A model generated the notes under the pieces. That model ran no database searches. It saw nothing but the letters and a program-made list of their open reading frames with translations, and was not told the DNA's origin. The position numbers and the translations under genes were made by a program. This document shows positions 39,579-54,281 of a stretch of 64,000 bases of DNA, piece after piece. Numbering within the stretch: the first letter of the stretch is position 1; every line of letters starts with the position of its first letter. The DNA is taken from assembly GCF_027532185.1 (NCBI RefSeq), contig NZ_JAPZSV010000002.1:434001-498000 (forward strand). The letters run 5' to 3'. This DNA is from Hylemonella sp. (GTDB taxonomy: Bacteria; Pseudomonadota; Gammaproteobacteria; Burkholderiales; Burkholderiaceae_C).

Positions 39579-41447
39579 ATGGCCATCCCCCAGTCCTTCA
39601 TCCAGGAGTTGCTCGCACGCGCCGACGTGGTCGAGATCGTTGGCCGCACCGTACAGCTCAAGAAGGGCGGCGCCAATTTCATGGGCCTGTGCCCTTTCCA
39701 TGCGGAGAAGTCGCCCTCCTTCACGGTCAGCCCGACCAAGCAGTTCTACCACTGCTTCGGCTGTGGCAAGCATGGGGATGCGATCAACTTCCTGATGGAG
39801 CAGACGGGCATGAGCTTCATCGAGGCCGTGCGCGACCTGGCCCAGCACTACGGGCTGCAGGTGCCCGAAGACGAGGCCAGCCCGCAGGACCGTGCGCGCG
39901 CGGCCGAGCAGCGCCAGAAGCAGGCCACGCTCAGCGACGTGCTGGAGAAAGCCGGCGAAGCCTGGCGCAAGCAGCTCAAGAACTCGCCGCGCGCGGTGGA
40001 CTACCTCAAGCGCCGCGGACTCTCGGGCGAGGTGGCCAAGGCCTTCGGTCTGGGCTATGCCCCCGAGGGCTGGCGCGGCCTGGCCAGCGTGTTCCCGAAC
40101 TACGACGACCCGCTGCTCACGGAGTCCGGCCTGGTCATTGCCAGCGAGGGCGAGGATGGTGGTGAGGGCAAACGCTACGACCGCTTCCGCGACCGCATCA
40201 TGTTCCCCATCCGCAACGTCAAGGGTGAATGCATCGGCTTTGGCGGACGCGTGCTCGGCGACGAAAAGCCCAAGTACCTGAATTCGCCCGAGACCCCGGT
40301 CTTCAGCAAGGGACACGAGCTCTACGGCCTGTTCGAGGCGCGCAATGCCATCCGCGACGCGGGCTACGTGCTGGTCACCGAAGGCTATATGGACGTGGTG
40401 GCCCTGGCCCAACTGGGCTTTCCGAATGCCGTCGCCACGCTGGGCACAGCCTGCACCACGGACCATGTGCAGAAACTCTTCCGCTTCACCGACTCGGTCG
40501 TCTTCAGCTTCGACGGCGACGCCGCCGGCCGACGCGCCGCGCGCCGCGCACTCGACGGCGCCCTGCCCTATGCCTCCGATGTGCGTACGGTCAAGTTCCT
40601 CTTCCTGCCCGCCGAACACGACCCGGACAGCTATATCCGCGAATTCGGAAAGGAAGCCTTTGCGCGCTGCGTGAGCGAGGCCGTGCCGCTGAGCCGCTTT
40701 CTGATCGAATCGGCACGCGAGGGCTGTGACCTGGCCACGGCTGAGGGACGCGCCCGCCTGGCCAGCAACGCCAAGCCGCTGTGGAACGCCCTGCCCGACG
40801 GTGCGCTCAAGCGCCAGTTGCTCGGCGAGATCGCTGGCCTGGTGCAACTCGACACGCAGGAGCTGGGCGGCCTCTGGGCCGGCACGCCTGCCCGTGGCGT
40901 TGCCGCACGGAACACGGAACGTGGTCAGGCCCCGGCTACAGAAACCAGCGACGGCTGGCGCCCCCGTGCCGCGCGGCCGGCCGCCAGCCGCCCGGCCGGC
41001 CGGGCCCAACCCGTCAACCGGGCCGACCATGCTACGCGCCTGCTGCTGGCCCACAGCCAGCTTTGGGACCAGATTTCGGGGGAGGAACACGGCCTGCTGT
41101 GTGCCCTGCCCGGCGCCCACGGTGAGCTGCTGAGCTGGCTCGAAGCCCAGCTGCATGAGCATGGCCCCCAGCCCTGGGCCGCGCTGCGCGAGGCCCTGCG
41201 CGAGCACCCGGCCCAGGCCCTGGCCGACCGCTTGATGCTGGGCTCCGACATCGCCGCCACCGACGACCACAGCGAAGCCCTGGCGGAATTGCGCAACCTG
41301 CTCAAGCGCATGCTCATCGACCAGCTCAAGGCCGAGGAGACCGAGGCCATCGAAGCCGCCCGCCTGGATCCGGCGGCCCTGGGGCGCTACCGCGAACTCC
41401 AGGCCCGCCGCCTGGCCCTGGAAACGGGTGCGGCCGCCGCGCAATGA
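39579..41447 (+). CDS. dnaG: DNA primase
   Basis: Makes RNA primers for replication. The 622 residues from ATG 39579 (MAIPQSFIQELLARADVVEIV) contain the CHC2 zinc-binding domain (C38, H41, C59, C62), the Toprim core (about 255-340; VLVTEGYMDVVALAQLGF and SFDGDAAGRRAARRAL) and a C-terminal helicase-binding domain. An Ala/Pro/Arg-rich linker lies near residues 455-490. A TACAAT hexamer at 39561-39566 could be its own -10. Followed by rpoD, as in the E. coli macromolecular synthesis operon, but rpsU is not upstream. Confidence 0.97.
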   Translation: MAIPQSFIQELLARADVVEIVGRTVQLKKGGANFMGLCPFHAEKSPSFTVSPTKQFYHCFGCGKHGDAINFLMEQTGMSFIEAVRDLAQHYGLQVPEDEASPQDRARAAEQRQKQATLSDVLEKAGEAWRKQLKNSPRAVDYLKRRGLSGEVAKAFGLGYAPEGWRGLASVFPNYDDPLLTESGLVIASEGEDGGEGKRYDRFRDRIMFPIRNVKGECIGFGGRVLGDEKPKYLNSPETPVFSKGHELYGLFEARNAIRDAGYVLVTEGYMDVVALAQLGFPNAVATLGTACTTDHVQKLFRFTDSVVFSFDGDAAGRRAARRALDGALPYASDVRTVKFLFLPAEHDPDSYIREFGKEAFARCVSEAVPLSRFLIESAREGCDLATAEGRARLASNAKPLWNALPDGALKRQLLGEIAGLVQLDTQELGGLWAGTPARGVAARNTERGQAPATETSDGWRPRAARPAASRPAGRAQPVNRADHATRLLLAHSQLWDQISGEEHGLLCALPGAHGELLSWLEAQLHEHGPQPWAALREALREHPAQALADRLMLGSDIAATDDHSEALAELRNLLKRMLIDQLKAEETEAIEAARLDPAALGRYRELQARRLALETGAAAAQ

Positions 41448-41469
41448 CCGCCGCCAGGCCGCACCAGCA

Positions 41470-41497
41470 TTGAATTTCCCGCTTTCGCGGGTATAAT
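41470..41497 (+). promoter_or_regulatory. rpoD promoter with hairpin spacer
   Basis: TTGAAT (41470-41475), a 16-nt spacer and TATAAT (41492-41497) form the best sigma-70 promoter in the window, just after the dnaG stop. The spacer contains CCCGC-TTTC-GCGGG (41478-41491), a perfect inverted repeat touching the -10. Transcription would start near 41504, giving a leader of about 217 nt to the rpoD ATG. The rest of 41448-41720 shows no ORF. Confidence 0.8.
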
Positions 41498-41720
41498 CCA
41501 CGACTGATTTCCGGCAAGAGCGACAGCAGCACCTCCGGGCCAGGCCAACCGTAGCCTACGCGCACCACCGGCCACCTTACCGCAAGGACTGCATCCCAAA
41601 TGTTCGCCCTCCCATCTTGCCCCTGAGGATTTCTCGCCTCTGTCCCCCAACCGCGCCGGTGCTGAACACGGTGCTGTGTTTGTTTCTTCGTGTCCGTTTT
41701 TGATGTTTCGAGGTTGATCC

Positions 41721-44174
<2,454 letters not shown>

Positions 44175-44198
44175 TCTGTTGTCTTCGCTCTTGAAGCG

Positions 44199-44224
44199 GC
44201 CCGCTTTCGAGCGGGCTTTTTCTT
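44199..44224 (+). terminator. rpoD intrinsic terminator
   Basis: A 7-bp stem GCCCGCT/AGCGGGC (44199-44205 with 44210-44216) closed by a TTCG tetraloop is followed by TTTTTCTT, 24 nt after the rpoD stop. Confidence 0.92.
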
Positions 44225-44257
44225 GTTCTGCGCTGTGTTTTTTGCTGTCGTGGCATT

Positions 44258-44790
44258 GCCGGGTCTCGCCCCGGCGGGCGAGGTACTTTCTTTTGCTTCG
44301 CCAAAAGAAAGTACCCAAAGAAAAAGCGAGCCGGATTCGTCGGCCCGCTACGCGGGCACGCTGCGTTGCTCGGTCTGAGCGGGGTGCGCGCAAACTCGCC
44401 CTACGGGCTCAAACATGCGCGCCCCTTTTTCCGCTCAGCCCTGCGCTACTCGCCTCCTCATTACGGCGGGGGGAACCGGGAACCGAATACCGAATTCAAC
44501 GAGGACGCGCCACGGCGCGTCCTCGTGGGACCCGGCTGTTTGGTATTGCCCGCCCTTGTGTCTGTGCCGAGAAGCGCAGCGGCAGGCGGATCAAGAGACG
44601 CGCATGTCTGAGCGCAGCGAGTTTGCGCGGCTCCCGCCTGGCGCGAGCATCGCAGGGTGCCCCGGCGCAGCTGGGGTCACAGACACTAGGGTCGCCTTCT
44701 TTTGCCTACTTTTCTTGGCGACGCAAGAAAAGTAGGTGCGCCGCCGGGCGCACGTCCCGGCCAAACCAGTCCGCCGGGGCGAGACCCGGC
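44258..44790. mobile_element. 533-bp terminal-inverted-repeat element with nested hairpins (MITE-like, non-coding)
   Basis: A gene-free block between rpoD and dnaE. Its ends are perfect 20-bp inverted repeats, GCCGGGTCTCGCCCCGGCGG at 44258-44277 and its complement at 44771-44790. Inside each end is a long perfect hairpin: 14-bp stem at 44282-44315 and 13-bp stem at 44705-44736, both with 6-nt loops and similar sequence. Further in, CGCGCAAACTCGC and GCTCARACATGCGCG (44387-44421) recur inverted at 44599-44629. A 13-bp-stem palindrome (44499-44526) lies near the centre. Short ORFs across it look like translated repeat. Similar A/T-rich hairpins recur in Burkholderiales intergenic DNA (recollection). 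No transposase or clear target duplication was found. Confidence 0.75.
44499..44526. repeat. Central 28-bp palindrome of the TIR element
   Basis: ACGAGGACGCGCC and GGCGCGTCCTCGT pair over 13 bp with only two bases between, near the midpoint of the element. Confidence 0.85.
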
Positions 44791-44859
44791 TCACCTCGAT
44801 TGCCAGGATACTCAGCGAAAAGACGGGAAAACCGCAATGAGTGGGCAAGGCGCGCCCAC

Positions 44860-44872
44860 TAAAATCAAGCCT

Positions 44873-44875
<3 letters not shown>
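44860..44875 (+). promoter_or_regulatory. Putative leaderless promoter of dnaE
   Basis: TAAAAT (44860-44865) is followed by 7 nt (CAAGCCT) and the dnaE ATG at 44873. No Shine-Dalgarno is present, and no good -35 was found. The same TAAAAT-N7-start arrangement precedes trhO. Confidence 0.45.
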
Positions 44876-48346
<3,471 letters not shown>

Positions 48347-48355
48347 GGCTGAGCT

Positions 48356-48697
48356 TCACCTTTTGGAGGCCAGGCCCACGTCTGAGATGCTGACGGTGAT
48401 GATTTCGTAGATGCTGGTGGCCAGCACGGCCACGAAGACCAGCATCACCGTGATCATGATCATCAGGCCGGTCCCGGTGCTGCTCAGGCGCACGGTCGCT
48501 GCGGCCTGCAGGGCCAGGGGCATGATGAGCCAGCCCAGCAGGCTGGCCAGGATCACGGCGAACAACACCCGGATCTTGTTGGCCCGCGCTCCGCTGAACA
48601 ATCCGAAGACAAAGACGGCTAGCGCCAGCACCAGGGCCGCGATGGACACGGTGTTGCCCAGATCCGGCCAATACAACACCAGATTGCCTGACTGCAT
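48356..48697 (-). CDS. Small integral membrane protein of unknown function
   Basis: A 113-residue protein with three strongly hydrophobic helices (about residues 16-37, 43-64 and 75-100) and a short charged tail ending LASKR. It begins [22 protein letters not shown], and AAGGAG lies 7-8 nt before ATG, so it is likely translated. No family was recognised. It is convergent with dnaE (9 nt between stops) and divergent from trhO. No signal peptide is evident beyond the first helix. Confidence 0.75.
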   Translation of the reverse strand: MQSGNLVLYWPDLGNTVSIAALVLALAVFVFGLFSGARANKIRVLFAVILASLLGWLIMPLALQAAATVRLSSTGTGLMIMITVMLVFVAVLATSIYEIITVSISDVGLASKR

Positions 48698-48803
48698 GTT
48701 CGATCTCCTTCAAGGATGCGCGTAGACGGGAGGTCTCGGGTGCTGCGCCGGCACCTGCAGGCTTTATACCTGCAAACCTGCGTCCACTCCGCGCGCGCAA
48801 ACC

Positions 48804-48819
48804 TAAAATCCCTGCTGTG
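48804..48819 (+). promoter_or_regulatory. Putative leaderless promoter of trhO
   Basis: TAAAAT (48804-48809) is followed by 7 nt (CCCTGCT) and the GTG start at 48817. It has the same hexamer and spacing as dnaE, again with no Shine-Dalgarno. Confidence 0.45.
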
Positions 48820-49554
48820 CAGACCATCCTCAATATCTCCGCCTACAAATTCGTCCCCCTGCCCGACGCCCCGGCCCTGCGCGACCAGCTGCACGCGCGG
48901 GCCACGGCGCTGGCGCTCAAGGGCACGATCCTGCTGGCCGAAGAGGGCATCAACCTCTTCCTCGCCGGCACCGAGGCGGCCGTGCGCAGTTTCGTGACCG
49001 AACTGCGGCAGGACACGCGCCTGCAGGACCTGGCACCTAAGGAGAGCTGGTCGGAGCGTCAGCCCTTCCGCAAGATGCTGGTCAAGGTCAAGCGCGAGAT
49101 CATCCGCATGAACCACCCCACGATCCGGCCTGCCGAAGGCCGCGCACCGGCGGTGCCCGCGGCCACCGTGAAACGCTGGCTGGACCAGGGCCATGATGAC
49201 GCGGGCCGCCCCGTGGTGACGCTGGACACGCGCAACGCCTTCGAGGTGGATCACGGCAGCTTCGAGGGTGCCATCGACTGGCGCATCAGCAAGTTCTCCG
49301 ATTTTCCAGCCGCTCTGCTGGCCCATAAGGACGAGCTCGCCGGCAAGACCGTCGTGAGCTTCTGCACCGGCGGCATCCGCTGCGAGAAGGCGGCGATCTA
49401 CATGCAGGAGGCCGGTATCGAGCATGTCTACCAGCTCGAAGGCGGCATCCTGAAGTATTTCGAGGAGACCGGCGGTGTGCACTATCGTGGGGCCTGTTTT
49501 GTCTTTGACGAACGGGAGGCTTTGGGCCATGACCTGACGGCGCGCCAGCCGTAA
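48817..49554 (+). CDS. trhO: tRNA uridine(34) hydroxylase TrhO (rhodanese family, YceA)
   Basis: Oxygen-dependent enzyme forming 5-hydroxyuridine at tRNA wobble position 34, the first step to (m)cmo5U. The 245 residues have the N-terminal acylphosphatase-like domain ([19 protein letters not shown]), then a rhodanese domain with D in [19 protein letters not shown] and catalytic C183 in [15 protein letters not shown]. It lacks the C-terminal Cys-rich extension of the longer forms. The start is GTG 48817. Confidence 0.93.
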   Translation: MQTILNISAYKFVPLPDAPALRDQLHARATALALKGTILLAEEGINLFLAGTEAAVRSFVTELRQDTRLQDLAPKESWSERQPFRKMLVKVKREIIRMNHPTIRPAEGRAPAVPAATVKRWLDQGHDDAGRPVVTLDTRNAFEVDHGSFEGAIDWRISKFSDFPAALLAHKDELAGKTVVSFCTGGIRCEKAAIYMQEAGIEHVYQLEGGILKYFEETGGVHYRGACFVFDEREALGHDLTARQP

Positions 49555-49611
49555 CTTATTCCCGTTTCGCTCCGAAGACGGGGCTGGAGCGCGGACCTGT
49601 TTCGGCATACC

Positions 49612-50637
49612 ATGGATGCACCCCAGGCAACTCCCGCAGCCATGCCGCGCGCCCCGTACACCGCCCCCCGACCGGCCAACGCACTGCGCCGGCGCTGTGT
49701 CCTGCTACTGGGGATCCTCGGCCCCTGGCTCAGCGGCGGCTGTTCGCCGCCAGCGCCCCTGCGACTCGTCGGCCATCCCTGGCCCGGGCATGAACCGTTT
49801 TTCCTGGCGCAGCATCTGGGGTATCTGCCGGCCCAGCCCCTGCTGCAGCTGCAGGAGACCGCCACCTTGCAGGAATCGCTGCAGCGTCTGCGCGAGTCGC
49901 GCGCCGACGGCGCCATGCTGCCGCTGAGCGACGTGCTGCAGCTGCGGGATGAAGGACTGAAACTGCAGGTGGTGCTGGTGCTGGACGTCTCGCGCGGGGC
50001 CGATGTGGTGCTGATGCAGACCGGCCTGCGCGGCCTGTCTGCATTGCGCGGACAGCGTGTCGGAGTGGAGAACAGCAGCCAGGGCACGCTGATGCTCCAG
50101 CTGGCCCTGGACAAAGCGGGCCTGCAGGCGGGGGACGTGCAGATCGAGCGCCTGCCTTACGAGCAGCATGAACTGGCCTGGGAGCGGCGCGACGTCCATG
50201 CTCTCGTGACCCACGAACCCGTGGCCAGCCGGCTGCTCGCACGCGGCGCCTACGCGGCGCTCAACACGCGCCAGCTGCCCGATACCCTGTTCCACGTCCT
50301 GGCCGTACGCAGCGATGTGCTGCCCCTGCATGGGGATGCGATGCGCGCTGCGCTGGCCGGCTATTTCCAGGCACTGGACTACCAACGTGGCAATCCCTGG
50401 GATGCGGCCTACCGGATGGCGCCGCGCCTTCAGCTCAGTGCCGAGGCCCTGCTGGAGGCCATGCGCGGACTGGAACAGCCTGACCGCCTGGGTAACCGTC
50501 GCTACCTCGCTGAAACCGACAGCGCCCTGCAGCGCATCGCCCTGCAACTGGCTCCGCTGATGGAGCGCGCGGGCCTGTTGCGCCAGCCGGTCTCCCTGAT
50601 CGATCTGGACAGCAGCGAGTACCTGCCAAGATCCTGA
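49612..50637 (+). CDS. NMT1/SsuA-like periplasmic solute-binding protein, possible lipoprotein
   Basis: A 341-residue protein resembling the ABC-transporter substrate-binding proteins of the NMT1/THI5/SsuA group: VGHPWPGHEPFFLAQHLGYL near the start, GLRGLSALRGQRVGVENSSQGTLMLQLAL in the middle and ALVTHEPVASRLLA. A charged RRR and hydrophobic stretch (about 26-43) end in WLSGGC with C44 as a possible lipidation site, though the lipobox is imperfect. No permease or ATPase gene is adjacent. A methyl-accepting chemotaxis protein gene follows after 139 nt, suggesting a sensing role. Confidence 0.78.
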   Translation: MDAPQATPAAMPRAPYTAPRPANALRRRCVLLLGILGPWLSGGCSPPAPLRLVGHPWPGHEPFFLAQHLGYLPAQPLLQLQETATLQESLQRLRESRADGAMLPLSDVLQLRDEGLKLQVVLVLDVSRGADVVLMQTGLRGLSALRGQRVGVENSSQGTLMLQLALDKAGLQAGDVQIERLPYEQHELAWERRDVHALVTHEPVASRLLARGAYAALNTRQLPDTLFHVLAVRSDVLPLHGDAMRAALAGYFQALDYQRGNPWDAAYRMAPRLQLSAEALLEAMRGLEQPDRLGNRRYLAETDSALQRIALQLAPLMERAGLLRQPVSLIDLDSSEYLPRS

Positions 50638-50655
50638 GAACCTCCGCGCTCCGTG

Positions 50656-50679
50656 CAAATGCCACACAAGCGGCATTTG
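50656..50679. promoter_or_regulatory. 8-bp inverted repeat upstream of the chemoreceptor gene
   Basis: CAAATGCC (50656-50663) and GGCATTTG (50672-50679) are perfect complements around an 8-nt loop, in the 139-nt spacer. It is either an operator for the chemoreceptor gene or a terminator without a T-run. Confidence 0.5.
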
Positions 50680-50776
50680 GTGCAGCGGCGCACCACCGGC
50701 TCTCAAGGCGACGCGGATTCTGCCGATGTAAGCTTGCAGGGCATCTCTGTCGTCAGGATTTCCAGGAGTCTCCTAC

Positions 50777-52738
50777 ATGAACGGTTTTTTCGGGCCAGCC
50801 ACCGCCCTGATGGCGCGCCTGCGCTTCAGCTACAAGTTCGCCCTGTCCGGCCTCGTCGCCCTGGCCTTGCTGCTCTACATGGGGGTCACGGAAATCACGA
50901 CGCTGCACTCGCGTGTCAGCATGATCGCCTCGGAGCGGGCCGCCGTCGCGCTTATGGCGGACCTGGTCGAGTGGAACAAGGTGCTGATCGAGAGCCGCCG
51001 CATCGCCATCACCTCTGCACCGGGTGACGCGGCGGTACGCCAGCGCTTCCAGGACAACGCCAAGGCGGTCAATGCCGTGCTCAAGCGCATCGAGGAGGGT
51101 GTGGCGAAATCCGCGCCCTGGTTCGACATGAGCAAGGAGCTCAAGGGGCTGCAGGACGGCTGGACGGAGCTGCAGAAGAAGGTCGAGGCGCTACCGCTGG
51201 ACGGCGAGTTCGCGCAGAAGGCCTTTGCGGCGCATGCTCCTGAATACGGCCGGCTCTACGCCTTCATGCGCGACATGGGCAACAAGTCGCGCATGGCGCT
51301 GGACCCCGACCTCGATCTCTTCTACCTCGGCTACCCGCTGGCCAACAACACACCGAGTACCGCCGGCATCGCCGTGCGCATGGCAGCCTACGCCACCTTG
51401 AACGTCACGCGCGGCGACATCAAGCCGGGTGACAAGGTCTTCTACGAGGTCACGGATGCACGTCTCAGCGACACCTTCGGCACCGTGGAGAGCATGCTGT
51501 CCCAGGCCATGAAGGCCAACCCAGAGGTCGAGAGCCGACTCAGCAAGAATTTCTCCCAGCTCAAGGACAGCTCCAAGGAGTTCACCGCCTTCATCCGCAA
51601 GAACTTCACCTCGGCCGAGACCATCGGTGTCACCCAGCAGCAGGTGGGCCAGGCTTCGCAGGCCACCATCGATGCCGCCTGGGCACTGGTCGAGGCCAAC
51701 CGCAAGACCATGGATGACCTGCTGACGCAGCGCGCAAGCAGCGCCGCGCTCAAGCGCAATGTGCTGGGCCTGGTGCTGGGTCTGGGGCTGCTGCTCTCGA
51801 TCTATCTCTACATGGGCATGTACTTCGGCATCGCTGGCGCCATGCAACAGGCCAAGCAGGCCGGCCGTGCCATCGCCGCCGGAGAGCTGGGCACGGTGCC
51901 CCTGCCCTCCACACGCGACGAGTTCGCCGATCTGATGCAGGACCTGCGCCAGGCCGACCAATCGCTGATGGGCATCATCAGCAATGTCAAGAACGCCGCC
52001 GAGTCCATTGCCACGGCCTCCGCCGAGATTGCACAGGGTAACGCGGATCTGAGCCAGCGCACCGAGCAGCAGGCCGGATCGCTGGAGCAGACCGCTTCGG
52101 CCATGAGCAGCCTGACCCAGACCGTGCAGCACAGCGCCGACAACGCGCGTCAGGCGACGCAGCTGGCGGCCACGGCGTCGGAGGTGGCGGCACGTGGCGG
52201 CCAGGCCGTGGGCGAAGTGGTCAGCACCATGGCGGGCATCCAGCAAGCCTCGCAGAAGATCAACGACATCATCGGCGTGATCGACGGTATCGCTTTCCAG
52301 ACCAACATCCTGGCGCTCAATGCAGCGGTCGAAGCGGCCCGCGCGGGCGAGCAGGGCCGCGGTTTCGCGGTGGTGGCCGGGGAGGTGCGCAATCTCGCAG
52401 GCCGCAGCGCCGAGGCCGCCAAGGAGATCAAGGCCCTGATCTCGGACAGCGTCGGGCAGGTCGACAACGGCTCGCGCCTGGTCAGCGACGCGGGACAGAC
52501 CATGGGCGAGATCGTGGCCCAGGTCCGGCGCGTCACTGATCTGATCGGCGAAATCAGCACGGCCACGGTGGAGCAGTCCTCAGGCATTGCACGGGTCAAC
52601 GACTCGATCACCGGCATCGACCAGATGACGCAGCAGAACTCCGCCCTGGTCGAGGAATCGGCCGCTGCCGCAGCCAGCCTGCGCGATCAGGCCAATCGTC
52701 TGAACGAAATGGTCAGCGTCTTCAAGATCCGGAACTGA
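50777..52738 (+). CDS. Methyl-accepting chemotaxis protein
   Basis: Transmembrane chemoreceptor of 653 residues: TM1 about 23-43, a large helical periplasmic sensor (about 44-330), TM2 about 331-350, HAMP about 352-405 and a cytoplasmic signalling domain with the hairpin tip [41 protein letters not shown] in frame near residues 500-540. No CheR-binding pentapeptide ends the protein (VFKIRN). The sensor has no cofactor motif; it may be read through the solute-binding protein encoded upstream. A TCCAGGAG-like ribosome site precedes ATG. Confidence 0.94.
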   Translation: MNGFFGPATALMARLRFSYKFALSGLVALALLLYMGVTEITTLHSRVSMIASERAAVALMADLVEWNKVLIESRRIAITSAPGDAAVRQRFQDNAKAVNAVLKRIEEGVAKSAPWFDMSKELKGLQDGWTELQKKVEALPLDGEFAQKAFAAHAPEYGRLYAFMRDMGNKSRMALDPDLDLFYLGYPLANNTPSTAGIAVRMAAYATLNVTRGDIKPGDKVFYEVTDARLSDTFGTVESMLSQAMKANPEVESRLSKNFSQLKDSSKEFTAFIRKNFTSAETIGVTQQQVGQASQATIDAAWALVEANRKTMDDLLTQRASSAALKRNVLGLVLGLGLLLSIYLYMGMYFGIAGAMQQAKQAGRAIAAGELGTVPLPSTRDEFADLMQDLRQADQSLMGIISNVKNAAESIATASAEIAQGNADLSQRTEQQAGSLEQTASAMSSLTQTVQHSADNARQATQLAATASEVAARGGQAVGEVVSTMAGIQQASQKINDIIGVIDGIAFQTNILALNAAVEAARAGEQGRGFAVVAGEVRNLAGRSAEAAKEIKALISDSVGQVDNGSRLVSDAGQTMGEIVAQVRRVTDLIGEISTATVEQSSGIARVNDSITGIDQMTQQNSALVEESAAAAASLRDQANRLNEMVSVFKIRN

Positions 52739-52750
52739 GCCCGGCCACGT

Positions 52751-53638
52751 TCAGGGCACGAAGCGACGCTCAGGCAGCGGGATGAACTCGGTCTCGCCCG
52801 GGACCTGGCCCAGGCGCTGGGCCTCCCAGTCCGCGGCCGCCTGCACGATGCGCTCCTTGCGGCTGGAGACAAAGTTCCACCACATGTGACGCGGACCGTC
52901 CAGCGGCGCGCCGCCGATCACGACCAGACGCGCGGCCTGGGCGCCGGCGCGGATGCGCGCCATCTCACCGGCTGGCAACACCGCCATCTGGCGAGCCGAC
53001 AAGAGTCCGTCACCGATCTGAAGATCCTGGTCCACCGCATAGACCGCGCGCTCCTCGTAAAGCGGCGGCAGATCGAAGACACCGCCCGCGGGCAGCTGCA
53101 CGTCGAGGTAGAGCGTGGGCATGTAGACCGCCACCGGCGAGCGATGGCCCCAGGCCTCGCCGATCAGCAGGCGCACGGTGGCATCGCCCACCTGCAGCTG
53201 CGGGATGGCGCTGGCTGGTGTGTGCACGAAGCTCGGCGCGTCTTCCTCGTGCGCACGCGGCAGCGCAGCCCAGAGCTGCAGGCCGTGGATGCGATAGTGC
53301 TGGTCCAGCAGGTCATCGGGTTTGCGCTCGGAATGCACGATGCCGCGCCCCGCCGTCATCCAGTTGATGGCACCAGGCTCGATGCGCTGCAGCGAACCCA
53401 CGCTGTCACGGTGCATCTGCGCGCCCTCGAAGAGGTAGGTCACGGTGGCCAGGCCGATGTGCGGGTGCGCGCGCACGTCGTGCTCGCGCCCCGGCGTCTC
53501 GGTGACGGGACCAAAGTGGTCGAAGAAGATGAAGGGGCCGACCGCGCGCCTGGCGACGGCCGGCAGGACACGGCGCACGATGAAACCGCCGCCGAGATCT
53601 TTCTCGTGGCCCGACAGGATCAGCAGTGGATGGGGCAT
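52751..53638 (-). CDS. Pirin family protein (first pirin of the operon)
   Basis: Bicupin of 295 residues; start ATG 53638 (MPHPLLILSGHEKDLGGGF), supported by GGAG 8 nt upstream rather than the earlier GTG. It has the pirin metal motif GPFIFFDHFGPV followed by DVRAHPHIGLATVTYLFEGA and IVHSERKPDDL. Pirins bind Fe and include quercetin 2,3-dioxygenases and redox sensors. Last gene of a minus-strand set that also encodes a flavodoxin-fold reductase, DoxX and a second, differently sized pirin. Confidence 0.88.
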   Translation of the reverse strand: MPHPLLILSGHEKDLGGGFIVRRVLPAVARRAVGPFIFFDHFGPVTETPGREHDVRAHPHIGLATVTYLFEGAQMHRDSVGSLQRIEPGAINWMTAGRGIVHSERKPDDLLDQHYRIHGLQLWAALPRAHEEDAPSFVHTPASAIPQLQVGDATVRLLIGEAWGHRSPVAVYMPTLYLDVQLPAGGVFDLPPLYEERAVYAVDQDLQIGDGLLSARQMAVLPAGEMARIRAGAQAARLVVIGGAPLDGPRHMWWNFVSSRKERIVQAAADWEAQRLGQVPGETEFIPLPERRFVP

Positions 53639-53685
53639 GAAAATCACTCCTCAGAGCGCACTGTAGCCTGCCGGGTGCGGCACGC

Positions 53686-54240
53686 TCAGCTGCGCAGCTT
53701 GCGGGCCACCTCGGCCACACGCTGGCCGTAGGCCTTGGCGGTCTCGAGGTCGCCCTGCGGGATCTCGTCGACGCTGGCGTCCGAGGGGGACTGCACCAGC
53801 AGGCCGACCGAGCCCCCGAGGTTGTTGATATCGTTGCGCGTGGCGGCCTTGCTGTTGGAGGGCAGCAGGCCCAGGCTGACCCAGATACCGCCGTGCTGCG
53901 AAGCCAGGGTCTGCAGATAGATCAGGCTGACCTGCTTGTCGCCGTTGAAGCTCGCGCTGTTGGTGAAACCGCCGAACACCTTGTCCTTCCAGCCCTGCGA
54001 GAACCAGGCCTTGGAGCTGGCGTCGGCGAACTTCTTGAACTGCCAGCTCACCATGCCCATGTAGGTCGGCGCGCCGAGAATGATCGCATCTGCAGCAGCG
54101 AGGGTCTCCCAGCCGCCTGCGGGCAGGTTGCCCTCGGCGTCGATGGCCAGCAGCTCGGCCTGGGCGCCCTGCGCCACGGTCTGCGCCACGCGCTGGGTGT
54201 GGCCGTAGCCGGAATGATAGACAACAACGACTTTTGCCAT
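53686..54240 (-). CDS. Flavodoxin-fold NAD(P)H:quinone reductase (WrbA-like)
   Basis: FMN-binding protein of 184 residues. It begins MAKVVVVYHSGYGHTQRVAQTVA, the phosphate-binding loop of the flavodoxin/WrbA type, and has LGAPTYMGMVSWQFKKF and GGFTNSASFNGDK. It probably reduces quinones by two electrons, avoiding semiquinones. An AGGAG site precedes ATG. It lies between doxX and the distal pirin, consistent with a quinone or electrophile response. Confidence 0.85.
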   Translation of the reverse strand: MAKVVVVYHSGYGHTQRVAQTVAQGAQAELLAIDAEGNLPAGGWETLAAADAIILGAPTYMGMVSWQFKKFADASSKAWFSQGWKDKVFGGFTNSASFNGDKQVSLIYLQTLASQHGGIWVSLGLLPSNSKAATRNDINNLGGSVGLLVQSPSDASVDEIPQGDLETAKAYGQRVAEVARKLRS

Positions 54241-54281
54241 GGTTTAACTCCTGTGTAGTAAAGGATGGGGGAATAAAGGGT

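Noticed and set aside
44255-44804. ATTGCC at 44255-44260 and 44799-44804 as a target-site duplication of the TIR element
   Set aside because: The left copy overlaps the inverted repeat and the right copy is 8 nt outside it, so the six-base match is probably chance.
44179-44862. ORFs across the TIR element (for example 227 codons and MSERSEFARLPPGASIAG)
   Set aside because: They run through inverted repeats and hairpins, lack ribosome sites, and have low-complexity Arg/Pro/Ser-rich products. Such ORFs are typical repeat artefacts.
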